Below, piece after piece: positions 54,709-62,518 of a stretch of 62,518 nucleotides of DNA. Under the pieces are notes generated by a model that saw nothing but the letters and a program-made list of their open reading frames with translations, did no database searches and was not told the origin of the DNA. The stretch spans positions 1-62,518 of the forward strand of contig DAVZID010000012.1 of assembly GCA_052273485.1 (NCBI GenBank), read 5' to 3'. How positions within the stretch are numbered: the first letter of the stretch is position 1; each line of letters begins with the position of its first letter. Origin of the DNA: Anthropogastromicrobium sp052273485. GTDB lineage: Bacteria; Bacillota; Clostridia; Lachnospirales; Lachnospiraceae. A program made the position numbers and the translations under genes.

Positions 54709-55875
54709 GTGTCTGTGAAGCAGAAAAAAAATACCAGACCGTGCACAAATAAGCAGCGGGTCTGGTATTTTCTGATTGTACTTGCAATCGTTCTGTTCGC
54801 AGGCTTTGTCTGGAAGATCAACCAGACAGAGAAGACGCAGCTGGCAGTGCGCACCGGACAGACCTTTGAGAAGGCAACCGTCGTTGAAATTTTACAGGAC
54901 AATCTGCAGGCGGATGGAAGCCGCGTGGGCGAGCAGAAGGTTCGTGTGCGCATGTTAACTGGTGTGCGAAAGGGCGAGGAGCTTGACATCACAAGCAGCT
55001 CAGGCTTTTTGTTTGGTGCACCGTGTACCGTTGGAATGAAGGTCATCGTCATGCAGAGCGTGGCAGGAAGTACGACAATTGCAAGCGTCTACTCACAGGA
55101 TCGTGAATGGGTCGTCTATGCATTTGCAGGGCTGTATCTGTTAAGCCTCGTGATCATTGGCGGAAAACAAGGCTTAAAGGGTTGCCTTGGTCTTATCTTT
55201 ACGTTTTTCTGCATGATTTTTGTCTATCTTCCGTTAATCTATCAGAATTATTCGCCATTTGGCGTTGCTGTGTTTGTCTGCTTTTTGACAACACTTGTCA
55301 CGATGTATCTGATCGGTGGCCGAACGAGAAAGACAATCGCTGCAACACTTGGAACATTAGCAGGTGTTGTAATTGCCGGACTGTCTGCACAGCTTTTTAG
55401 CAAAGCCTCTGGAATCAATGGTTATAACGTTTCCGATATTGAAAGCTTAATGACGCTGTGGAATACAAACGGCATTCAGGTTGGCGGTCTTTTGTTTTCT
55501 GGTCTTTTGATTTCAGCGCTAGGCGCGGTGATGGATGTCGCGATGTCCGTCAGCAGTTCCATGCAAGAGGTGTATGCCCAGAGTCCCGATATGACAAAAA
55601 TGGAGCTGTTTCGAAGCGGCCTTCGCATCGGACGCGATATGATGGGAACGGACAGCAATACGTTGATTTTAGCCTTTGTCGGTGGCAGCGTGAGTATGCT
55701 GCTACTTGATTATTCCTACGATCTTCCATATCAGCAGATTATCAATTCAAACAACATCGGCATTGCAATCATGCAGGGTCTTGCGGGAAGCTTTGGCGTC
55801 GTTCTAAGCGTTCCAGTTACGGTTTTGATCTGTACGTTTTTGTATCATCAGAAAAAGTCGAGCGCATCCGAATAA
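54709..55875 (+). CDS. YibE/F family integral membrane protein
   Basis: Multi-helix membrane protein of the YibE/F family, of unknown transport or regulatory function. An N-terminal helix (about 17-36) is followed by an extracellular beta-rich part (about 45-125) and about seven helices to the C-terminus, with the family stretch IGGRTRKT and the GALGAVMDVAMSVSSSM-like segment near 270. It starts at GTG 54709, directly after the phosphoesterase stop codon, with no good ribosome site. Translation therefore probably depends on coupling to the upstream gene. The 3' end overlaps the MATE remnant on the other strand by 59 bases. 388 residues. Confidence 0.85.
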   Translation: MSVKQKKNTRPCTNKQRVWYFLIVLAIVLFAGFVWKINQTEKTQLAVRTGQTFEKATVVEILQDNLQADGSRVGEQKVRVRMLTGVRKGEELDITSSSGFLFGAPCTVGMKVIVMQSVAGSTTIASVYSQDREWVVYAFAGLYLLSLVIIGGKQGLKGCLGLIFTFFCMIFVYLPLIYQNYSPFGVAVFVCFLTTLVTMYLIGGRTRKTIAATLGTLAGVVIAGLSAQLFSKASGINGYNVSDIESLMTLWNTNGIQVGGLLFSGLLISALGAVMDVAMSVSSSMQEVYAQSPDMTKMELFRSGLRIGRDMMGTDSNTLILAFVGGSVSMLLLDYSYDLPYQQIINSNNIGIAIMQGLAGSFGVVLSVPVTVLICTFLYHQKKSSASE

Positions 55876-56209
55876 GGCCAACGGCGTCTGCGATGCCCCA
55901 ACCGATCGGGATTGCCATCCAGATGCCAACAACACCGATTGCGGTGGCCGATAAAATATAGGCGAGCAGTACGCGCGTGCCGAGCGAGAGAATCGTGAGG
56001 ACCACGGACATGCCCGCTTTTTTGATTGCGCGGTAGTACCCATAGAGCAAAAACAGGCATCCGATTCCGCAGTAGAAGGCACCCTCCACGCGAAGATAGA
56101 CAACACCGGCTGAAATATAAAACTGCTGCAGCAAATTTCCGGCCATCATCGGCAAGGCAAACAGCAGAAGAGAACGGGAAATGTTTCCCTTTGTAAGATC
56201 GTGATACAT
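55817..56209 (-). pseudogene. MATE-family transporter remnant with large in-frame internal deletion
   Basis: The 130-residue frame starts like a full MATE exporter (MYHDLTKGNISRSLLLFALPMMAGNLLQQFY, about 31 residues). It then continues with what is normally the C-terminal tenth helix region (VVYLRVEGAFYCGIGCLFLLYGYYRAIKK... to SATAIGVVGIWMAIPIGWGIADAVGLI). About 300 central residues of the usual 450 are missing, with the frame kept at the junction near nt 56115. The result cannot be a working 12-helix antiporter. It begins 12 bases after the GH78 stop on the same strand, as in an operon. Confidence 0.8.
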
Positions 56210-56221
56210 AAAAACTTCTAG

Positions 56222-59200
56222 TTACTCAATTCGAAATGCATAGCTTCCGCTTACAAGCTCGAAGGAAACGAAACCAGATGAAGCAGTATCCGCCATCGCA
56301 GCGCCTTCAAGAATTTGTACCTTGCGAGGATCGGTAACAGGAAGTGTCAGACGAGCGGTTGTATTCGCCGGAATTGTACAGCGATAAACAACCGATCCGT
56401 CTTTCTTTTCCCAAGAAGAGGCAATCTTTCCAAATGGTGTTTCCTGTTCCCCTTTTGCAAAGGTCAGTGTGCCGCCCCAAGACGGAGCTAAGAAGATTCG
56501 ATGATATCCGGCCTCATTTGCATGTTCTCCAGTTTGGATACCAAGAACTGTGCGGTAGAGCCACTGTCCGATTGAACCATATGCATAATGGTTGAACGAA
56601 TTCATTGACACATCACCGAAGGTAGCGGTCTCTGCAATGTAAGAGTTCCAACGCTCCCAGATAGTAGTTGCACCATTTATAACGCTGTAAAGCCATCCCG
56701 GATTGCCTTTTTGCTCAAGTAAAGTAAAGGCAAGCTCGGTCTGACCACATTTTGTCAGTGCTGGAAGCAGATGGCTGATTCCAAGGAAACCAACAGAAAG
56801 ATGATTGTCTCTTCTATGGATCGACTCGACAAAATAATGGGTTGTCTGAGCCATTGTTTCTTCAGGCATAAGATTAAAATCAATTGCAAGTGCATAGGCT
56901 GTTTGGCTTGGATGATGGATGCTGTCTGCATTCTCACAATAGCGTGTCTGATTGATAATAGTACCATCTGCCTGTGGAGTGCCTTTACTCATCTCACCCC
57001 AGTAGGCCAGGGATCCGTCTGGCTGTACCCAGGCCTCACAAAAGGCGGTGCGAATCTTCTCAAAGCGCTTTTTGTAAAGAACGGCATCGTCCTTTTTTCC
57101 CAAAATGGCAGCAATACGAGACATCAAATCGGCAACATAAGCAGCATAGGCAGTCGCAGTCAGGATGAATGGGGTTGACTCATCAAAGGTCAGATGATCG
57201 CCACGGCTTTGCTGTACCTGAAGAAATGGCTTTGAGGAGAGATCGGACTGCTCTGGGCGAGGTGTACCGTCCACCGTGCGAAGACCACAGTTTTGGCGGG
57301 ACTCCAGACTCTGGTACGCAATCCAGCGTGCCATGCACTCATAATTCTCCTCTAACACACGGGTATCACCGTAGGCCAAATACATTTCCCATGGAACAAT
57401 TACTGAGGCATCTGCCCAACCAGCGCATCCTGCCGGACGGTTATCGCCTCCAAGTGGTGCAGTATCCGGTACAGCGCCCTGACGGTTATACATCAGCTGA
57501 CCATCACGCACATCAAGCAGCCATTTATTCATGAAGGACTGAACATCCATGTTAAAGGCAGCAGTCGGCGCGAAAACTTGCGCATCGCCGGTCCAGCCCA
57601 TACGCTCATTTCGCTGTGGGCAATCCGTATATACCAAAAGAGAATTGCCGCGCTGACCCCACTGAATGTTGCTCTGCAATTGATTGACTAGCGGATCGGA
57701 GCACTCAAAGCTTCCAGTTGTGTCTGGTGTGTTGCAAAGAACGAGACCTTCCAGACTCTCAACACAGCGAATATCTGACAGCATACAGCCATTTCCGGTA
57801 ATCTCCACATAGCGAAAACCATGAGAAGTAAAGGATGGAACAAAGACCTCGCCGTTTTCATCTCCATTAAACGTATACGTATCGGTATTGGCGGCGGAGC
57901 GAATATTTTTGATGTAAATCTCACCATTTGCATAGCTCATCTCGCCGTAGCGAAGCTTAATCGACAGACCACGTGCCCCCTTTAAATGAAGGCGCACGGT
58001 TCCAACCATGTTTTGACCAAGATCATAGACAAAGTGACCAGACGGGATCTCCTGCATGGAAATTGGTGTCAACACGCGCTCAATCACAGCAGATGGGCCT
58101 TCCTGTGCAGTCAGTTCAAATTTTACAGGATGCGCAAAAGCACCATTTGTCGGAATTGGCTCACCTGGCCAAGGAAGAATACCGCAAGTAATCCAGCGCT
58201 TGTCAGCATTGTCAATGTGTGTCAGATTTGTTGGCAGCAGACGCGCATCATAATTTTCACCATCCAGATAGTCAGAGTCAACTACAGCGCCCTTATCAGT
58301 AAAAAGCCATGAATCATCAGTTACAAGTTCATCCTTGCTTCCATCGGTGTAGGTAACGATCATACGCCCCATAAAAGAGTTTTGTTCGCCATATTTCATA
58401 GGACCGCTGTAGCCACAATAACCATTGTAATAGCCCTTGCCGACAATTGCGAACAGCTGGTTTTCACCCTCATGCAGCAGCTTTGTCACATCATAGGTCT
58501 GATAGAAGAGGCGCAGACGATAATCGGTAAATCCCGGTGCGAAGAAGCTGTCATCGGCATCAATTCCGTTTACCTTTACGCGGTAAGAGCCACGCGCTGT
58601 CGCATACAATCGGGCAGAGGCAATTTCTTTTGATGCATCTGCATGGAAGGTGCCGAGTAGGTTTACGGCTGGAACTGGGCAGGCCAGTTCAAACTGATTT
58701 TTTACGATCAGAATGTCATCCTTGCAGGTGCCAAGCACTGAGAAGATGCCAGATTCATCCGAGAAGCTTTCATTCTGAAAAATCATACCTGTTTTCGGAT
58801 CGGAGACAATCAGATTGTCATAGTAAGCAGTGCTTCCTAGCTGTTTAAAACCGACAGAGAACAGGCACGCACGGCGCGGAACGAAGAATCCAGCGTTTGG
58901 CATTAGGTCGGCCTCTTTGTCTAGTATCGTTACATTATTAATAGAAACGGAAGTCTCGCGATGATCCACCGTAATCGAGATTGTATTCCAATCATGCTCA
59001 TAGCCTGCAGGAACAGCCTCTTTACGAATTGCATAGCCAACGCTATTTCCTAAAACAGTTACAGTCGGAATATGACCCTCTGCGGTACTGCCATCCCAAG
59101 CGTTGTCGCAGTACTCGTAGATCGTCAGTGTTCGGTTATCCATGTCAACATCAAATAATACATAGTTATCTTTATTTCGAGCTGAAAGCACAATGCCAGC

Positions 59201-59653
59201 CTTATTGTTTGCCTCGGTCTTAAAGTCGACGGTCATCTGGTAGGAATATAGGCAGGCCGTGTTTGTCGTCTTTTTGGGAGAGCCAATCCACTGTGCATTG
59301 TTCCACACAGAAGCATCGGTTCCCATCAGACCGGTCTCAAACCAGGTTGTTTCACTCTCGTGCATCGCGTTTTCTTCATCCCACACGCAGACCTTCCAGT
59401 AGTAGCGAGTGCAAGGCTCAAGGAGGGCACAGTCAGCTTTTAATGCGGTGTGTTGCATTTCACTTTTTACGATCGTGCTGTCCCAAATTGGGGCGGTCAG
59501 GGTTTCATTTTTTGAAACGAGGATACGGTAAGCGGTCTGCTTTGCACCAGTTCGTGAGGTCGCCATCTGCCAGGAAAATGTTGGATTTTCGCAGTCGATG
59601 CCCAGTGGGGTTGTCTGCGCCTGGGTGCGGCAGTTTAAAATGGAAGTACTCAT
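56222..59653 (-). CDS. GH78 alpha-L-rhamnosidase
   Basis: Removes terminal alpha-L-rhamnose from rhamnogalacturonan, plant glycosides or flavonoids. The order of parts fits GH78: an N-terminal FN3-like domain (HALRTSILNCRTQAQTTPLG-type opening, 1-110), a concanavalin-like insert (about 115-310), the rhamnosidase N domain (about 335-520), an (alpha/alpha)6 barrel (about 640-1010) and a C-terminal beta-sandwich. Acidic catalytic-loop residues are visible in TDCPQRNERMGWTGDAQ: Asp677, Glu683 and Asp690. It has no signal peptide, so it acts in the cytoplasm on imported substrates. AAAAAGGAG precedes the ATG. 1143 residues, at the long end for the family. Confidence 0.92.
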   Translation of the reverse strand: MSTSILNCRTQAQTTPLGIDCENPTFSWQMATSRTGAKQTAYRILVSKNETLTAPIWDSTIVKSEMQHTALKADCALLEPCTRYYWKVCVWDEENAMHESETTWFETGLMGTDASVWNNAQWIGSPKKTTNTACLYSYQMTVDFKTEANNKAGIVLSARNKDNYVLFDVDMDNRTLTIYEYCDNAWDGSTAEGHIPTVTVLGNSVGYAIRKEAVPAGYEHDWNTISITVDHRETSVSINNVTILDKEADLMPNAGFFVPRRACLFSVGFKQLGSTAYYDNLIVSDPKTGMIFQNESFSDESGIFSVLGTCKDDILIVKNQFELACPVPAVNLLGTFHADASKEIASARLYATARGSYRVKVNGIDADDSFFAPGFTDYRLRLFYQTYDVTKLLHEGENQLFAIVGKGYYNGYCGYSGPMKYGEQNSFMGRMIVTYTDGSKDELVTDDSWLFTDKGAVVDSDYLDGENYDARLLPTNLTHIDNADKRWITCGILPWPGEPIPTNGAFAHPVKFELTAQEGPSAVIERVLTPISMQEIPSGHFVYDLGQNMVGTVRLHLKGARGLSIKLRYGEMSYANGEIYIKNIRSAANTDTYTFNGDENGEVFVPSFTSHGFRYVEITGNGCMLSDIRCVESLEGLVLCNTPDTTGSFECSDPLVNQLQSNIQWGQRGNSLLVYTDCPQRNERMGWTGDAQVFAPTAAFNMDVQSFMNKWLLDVRDGQLMYNRQGAVPDTAPLGGDNRPAGCAGWADASVIVPWEMYLAYGDTRVLEENYECMARWIAYQSLESRQNCGLRTVDGTPRPEQSDLSSKPFLQVQQSRGDHLTFDESTPFILTATAYAAYVADLMSRIAAILGKKDDAVLYKKRFEKIRTAFCEAWVQPDGSLAYWGEMSKGTPQADGTIINQTRYCENADSIHHPSQTAYALAIDFNLMPEETMAQTTHYFVESIHRRDNHLSVGFLGISHLLPALTKCGQTELAFTLLEQKGNPGWLYSVINGATTIWERWNSYIAETATFGDVSMNSFNHYAYGSIGQWLYRTVLGIQTGEHANEAGYHRIFLAPSWGGTLTFAKGEQETPFGKIASSWEKKDGSVVYRCTIPANTTARLTLPVTDPRKVQILEGAAMADTASSGFVSFELVSGSYAFRIE

Positions 59654-59717
59654 TATGTAGTCTCCTTTTTATTTTTATCGAATTTTTGAAAAGTTTCTAG
59701 ATTTATTTCTCTTTGGT

Positions 59718-59746
59718 ATCATAGCACAAAAATGGGGGAGTGTCCA
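59718..59746 (-). promoter_or_regulatory. Promoter of the GH78 gene
   Basis: On the minus strand TGGACA (59746-59741) is followed by a 17-base spacer and TATGAT (59723-59718) with a TG one base upstream. The leader to the ATG is about 60 bases and A-rich. A cre-like catabolite operator was not recognised. Confidence 0.65.
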
Positions 59747-60121
59747 CCGCTGCGGCAACCCGGAAGTGTGATTCTATCGGGAATTTTTCGTGTTACCCAG
59801 AAGTCTTACAAGGAGGTAGGCGTGCGATCCCGGAGAAACTATGAAAGGCGTGGAGATGCGATCCCGGAAGTCTTACAAGGGGCACGCTCGGCGATGGTTT
59901 TGTCGGCGCCCCTTGTTCCCGCGGCACCTTCTACACACTTTTTTGTCTTAGGTACTGCGTAGGTCCGCTCCCACACGGGAATCGCCTCGTAAAACACATA
60001 CGCCTCGGTACCCACTACGTAACGAAGCACCGCTCGGTACTTAAGTGATCATTATAAAATTCCCGGCCCCGTGAACAGTAACGACTATCATTAAGTGATA
60101 TAAATTCACAAGCTAGAGTGG

Positions 60122-60150
60122 TTGTCTGTATACAAAAATCATGCTATTAT
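60122..60150 (+). promoter_or_regulatory. Promoter of the C69 dipeptidase gene
   Basis: TTGTCT (60122-60127), a 17-base spacer and TATTAT (60145-60150), with TG two bases before the -10. It lies about 64 bases before the ATG. Confidence 0.65.
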
Positions 60151-60213
60151 AACATCAGGGTCGAAATCGTGACTCAAAATAGAAGACAGTCTGATTATTA
60201 GGAGGAGATCGAG

Positions 60214-61698
60214 ATGGCTTGTACAACAATATTAGTTGGAAAAAATGCTTCGTATGATGGTTCAACAATGATCGCACGAAATGACGATTCAGGAGCCGGA
60301 CACTATATGCCGAAAAAATTTGTAGTGGTTCACCCAGAGGAAAGACAGAAGGTTTACCGCTCTGTAATTTCCCACGTAGAAATTGAGCTTCCAGATAATC
60401 CGCTCCGCTGCACATCTATGCCGAATGCTGTTGAAGGCGAGGGTATTTGGGCAGCCAGTGGTGTAAATGCAAAAAATGTTGCAATGACAGCAACCGAGAC
60501 AATCACCTCAAATCCGCGTGTACTTGGCGCAGACCCGCTTGTAGTTTATGAGCCTGCAACGGATGGAAAAGAAGAAAAAGCAGGTGGTATCGGTGAGGAG
60601 GATATCGTTTATATTGTGCTTCCGTACATAACAAGTGCAAGAGAAGGTGTGAAACGTCTAGGCAGTCTGCTCGAGACATACGGTACCTATGAGATGAACG
60701 GAATCGCATTTCAGGATAAAGATGAGATCTGGTGGTTGGAGACCATCGGCGGTCATCACTGGATTGCAAGAAAAGTACCAGATGATGTTTACGTAGTAAT
60801 GCCAAATCAGTTTGGAATGGATGAATTTGATCTGGATGACGCATATGGCGAGCAAAAGGAGTTTATGTGCTCTGCGGATTTAAAGGAATTTGTCGAGAAG
60901 AATCATTTAAATCTTTCTCAGGATGGCAGCTTCATTCCGCGTGACATTTTCGGAAGCCATGACGATTCTGATCATGTATACAATACACCGCGTGCATGGT
61001 ATATGCTTCGCACATTAAATCCGCAGACCTTTACCTGGGATGGTCCGGATGCGGATTATACACCACTTTCCGATGATCTTCCGTGGTGTCTGATTCCAGA
61101 AAAGAAGATTACAGTGGAAGATGTTAAGTATGTATTGTCTTCTCATTATCAGGGAACACCGTATGATCCATACCTTTCCTATGGCGATAAATCTATGAAG
61201 GGAGCATACCGTTCCATCGGCGTAAATCGTACCGACTTTTTATCTGTTATTCAGATGAGAGCCGACCATGAGAACGACAGCCGTGCAATCGAGTGGGTAG
61301 CATTTTGTTCCAATGCATTTAATACACTGCTTCCATTCTATGCAGATGTCGACAAGACACCGGATTATGTGGCAAATACCGATAAGAATGTGTCAACCGA
61401 TAACTTTTACTGGACGAGCCGATTAATCGCGGCTATGGCAGATGCGTCCTATAAGAGTTCTCTATTCCATGTTGAGCGTTATCAGGGGCATGTAATGGCA
61501 AAGAGTCATGAGCTGATCGCAAAATATGATGCGAAATTAGCACAGACTACCGATAAGGCAGAGCGACTTGCCATTAAGCATGAAGCGAATGAGACAATTG
61601 CACAGATGGCAAAGGATGCAGCTCTCACAACACTTGAGAAGGTACTTTCTGAGTTGACCAATCAGATGAAGAATGCATATTCCAGATCTGATGCATAA
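60214..61698 (+). CDS. pepD: C69-family dipeptidase (PepD type)
   Basis: N-terminal nucleophile hydrolase of peptidase family C69, cleaving dipeptides in the cytoplasm. The N-terminus MACTTILVGKNAS puts a Cys at residue 3, the expected catalytic nucleophile after processing. GSTMIARNDD follows, along with the conserved EIWWLETIGGHHW segment and the NDSRAIEWV motif. 494 residues is usual for the family. An AGGAGG ribosome site precedes the ATG. Together with the pyroglutamyl peptidase downstream it forms a small peptide-degradation unit. Confidence 0.92.
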   Translation: MACTTILVGKNASYDGSTMIARNDDSGAGHYMPKKFVVVHPEERQKVYRSVISHVEIELPDNPLRCTSMPNAVEGEGIWAASGVNAKNVAMTATETITSNPRVLGADPLVVYEPATDGKEEKAGGIGEEDIVYIVLPYITSAREGVKRLGSLLETYGTYEMNGIAFQDKDEIWWLETIGGHHWIARKVPDDVYVVMPNQFGMDEFDLDDAYGEQKEFMCSADLKEFVEKNHLNLSQDGSFIPRDIFGSHDDSDHVYNTPRAWYMLRTLNPQTFTWDGPDADYTPLSDDLPWCLIPEKKITVEDVKYVLSSHYQGTPYDPYLSYGDKSMKGAYRSIGVNRTDFLSVIQMRADHENDSRAIEWVAFCSNAFNTLLPFYADVDKTPDYVANTDKNVSTDNFYWTSRLIAAMADASYKSSLFHVERYQGHVMAKSHELIAKYDAKLAQTTDKAERLAIKHEANETIAQMAKDAALTTLEKVLSELTNQMKNAYSRSDA

Positions 61699-61762
61699 GG
61701 ATCAATAGTGATTTAGGCGACATTTGTATGAAAGGCAAGTGTTGCATAGGAGACATATCAAT

Positions 61763-62371
61763 ATGAAAATTTTGGTAACCGGTTTTGATCCGTTTGGTGG
61801 AGAAAGTGTCAACCCGGCATATGAGGCTGTAAAGCTGCTTCCAGATACGATCGCAGGAGCACAGCTGATTAAGCTTGAGATTCCAACGGTATTTACAAAA
61901 AGCATTCAGGTGGTAGCGGATGCGATAAAGGCACATCATCCGGACATGGTAATCGATGTAGGACAGGCAGGCGGACGTGCTTGTGTGACCGTGGAAAAGG
62001 TAGCAATCAATCTGGCAGAGGCTGGAATTCCAGACAATGCAGGAGAAAAACCGCACGATGAGCCACTTGAGGAAGATGGGCCAGATGCTTATTTTTCCAC
62101 GCTTCCAGTAACAAAGATGGTGCAGAATGTAAAGGCACATGGGCTTCCGTGTGAGGTTTCGTATTCGGCGGGCACTTATGTCTGCAACAGCATTATGTAC
62201 CGTGTGCTTCATCTGACAGCAAAGGAATATCCAGAGATGAAGGCAGGCTTTATTCATGTCCCGTATTCTTGTGAGCAGGCTGCTAAGAAGAATGGACGTG
62301 TGGCCTCCATGCCGCTTGAGACGATCGCAAAATCACTTGAGTATGCGATTGTGGCAGCTGTGAAAGGTTAA
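61763..62371 (+). CDS. pcp: Pyrrolidone-carboxylate peptidase
   Basis: Cysteine peptidase (family C15) that removes N-terminal pyroglutamate from peptides. The opening KILVTGFDPFGGE is diagnostic. The catalytic Cys is Cys141 in SAGTYVCNSIMY, the acidic partner lies in the GQAGGRACVTVEKVA region, and the His is in GFIHVPYS. I start at ATG 61763 behind TAGGAGA; the open frame extends 13 codons further up without support. 202 residues, normal. Confidence 0.95.
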   Translation: MKILVTGFDPFGGESVNPAYEAVKLLPDTIAGAQLIKLEIPTVFTKSIQVVADAIKAHHPDMVIDVGQAGGRACVTVEKVAINLAEAGIPDNAGEKPHDEPLEEDGPDAYFSTLPVTKMVQNVKAHGLPCEVSYSAGTYVCNSIMYRVLHLTAKEYPEMKAGFIHVPYSCEQAAKKNGRVASMPLETIAKSLEYAIVAAVKG

Positions 62372-62379
62372 GTTTTGAC

Positions 62380-62408
62380 TTGACTTTTAACGGTCTCATT
62401 GCTATGAT
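62380..62408 (+). promoter_or_regulatory. Strong promoter of a transcript leaving the window
   Basis: TTGACT (62380-62385), a 17-base spacer and TATGAT (62403-62408), with TG one base upstream of the -10. It drives the structured leader at 62415-62518. Confidence 0.75.
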
Positions 62409-62414
62409 TTGTTT

Positions 62415-62518
62415 AATCACGCGGAGGGTGAGCCGTTCGTAAGAAATGGTAAGCTGGATAAGGTGACATATAATGATTCAGCGCAGAAAACCCCGGCCGT
62501 TCGCAAGAACGTCCGGGG
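62415..62518 (+). ncRNA. Candidate riboswitch or attenuator leader, 3' end beyond window
   Basis: About 100 bases of non-coding sequence follow the promoter. It contains a purine-rich gcggagggtgag block, a small stem ccgtt/aatgg (62433-62450), a stem gctgga/ttcagc (62453-62482) and then a strong GC hairpin. The segment gccgttcgtaagaa (62432-62445) is repeated as gccgttcgcaagaa (62496-62509), so ccgttc could pair with either copy of the complementary gaacg. This is the logic of a terminator/antiterminator switch. I cannot place it firmly in a known class; from memory the ggagggtgag block is reminiscent of the mepA (guanidine-IV) motif. Confidence 0.45.
62491..62518 (+). terminator. Terminator-type hairpin at the window edge
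   Basis: ccccgg-c-cgttc and gaacg-t-ccgggg form a 12-bp stem with one C/T mismatch and a GCAA tetraloop. The window ends on the last paired base, so the T-run that would confirm a terminator cannot be seen. Confidence 0.65.

Larger units (their letters stand above)
59654..60213 (+). other. Large structured intergenic region between divergent GH78 and pepD
   Basis: 560 bases without a convincing gene. It holds both divergent promoters. Direct repeats: gaagtcttacaagg at 59800-59813 and 59867-59880; tgcgatcccgga at 59823-59834 and 59857-59868. Inverted ends: cgggaatttt (about 59779) and aaaattcccg (about 60055). A ccccgtgaacagtaac tip at 60067-60082 matches the gttcacggg repeat family. Base composition of the interior (59750-60040) is GC-richer than the flanks. 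Confidence 0.7.

Noticed and set aside
59732..59962. A 76-residue plus-strand frame in the GH78-pepD gap
   Set aside because: It overlaps the GH78 promoter and the repeat island, has no ribosome site, and its sequence only reflects the repeats.
1..62518. CRISPR arrays, phage genes, transposases, rRNA genes
   Set aside because: I looked for regularly spaced repeats, integrase or transposase motifs and rRNA landmarks and saw none. Repeats present are coding repeats or intergenic palindromes without regular spacers.

Overview
The window looks like a chromosomal segment of an anaerobic gut Firmicute, most likely a Lachnospiraceae member (class Clostridia). This is inferred from protein style, gene order, Gram-positive type promoters and strong Shine-Dalgarno sites; no 16S rRNA is present to confirm it. 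Nearly all of it is core genome on the plus strand. There is no prophage, insertion sequence, CRISPR array or integrative element.

Layout. 1-200: end of a tRNA cluster (Pro, partial; Glu) and a terminator. 237-4567: a promoter and a type IIA topoisomerase pair (parE/parC type). 4601-5923: an SH3/NlpC-P60 cell-wall hydrolase. 5932-19035: the translation and RNA operon rimP-nusA-ylxR-ylxQ-infB-rbfA-nrnA-truB-ribF, a second SH3/P60 hydrolase, then rpsO and pnp. 19268-24389: argS and a SWIM/SNF2 helicase, which overlaps a convergent gene for a membrane-anchored secreted protein of unknown function. 25768-29062: a PHP phosphoesterase, an unknown helical protein and a cytoplasmic GH28 pectinase. 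29321-29408: tRNA-Ser(CGA) on the minus strand. 29590-44629: tepA, ftsK/spoIIIE, fhs, a divergent murE, murF, priA, def, fmt, a YugP-type metalloprotease and rsmB. 44838-52636: rlmN, the PP2C phosphatase and PASTA kinase pair, rsgA, rpe, thiN and a PpiC-like lipoprotein. 52860-55875: a secreted metallophosphoesterase and a YibE/F membrane protein. 55817-59746 (minus): a GH78 alpha-L-rhamnosidase followed by an internally deleted MATE transporter remnant. 60122-62371: a C69 dipeptidase and pyroglutamyl peptidase. 62380-62518: a strong promoter and a structured leader with a terminator hairpin, cut by the window edge.

The genes fall into a few themes: transcription-translation coupling and ribosome maturation (rimP to pnp, rsgA, rlmN, rsmB, def, fmt); wall synthesis, remodelling and its Ser/Thr kinase control (murE, murF, two P60 hydrolases, stp/prkC); DNA topology, restart and segregation (parE/parC, priA, ftsK); and use of plant pectin oligosaccharides (GH28, GH78) and peptides (C69, Pcp).

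The most unusual material is non-coding or domain-level. There is a family of long palindromic intergenic repeats sitting just after stop codons. A candidate riboswitch or attenuator lies at the right edge. Translation factor IF-2 carries a large Arg-Gly repeat domain. A MATE gene has lost its middle in frame. The MurE-like ligase has altered signature motifs. I found no clearly new multi-gene defence or biosynthetic system.
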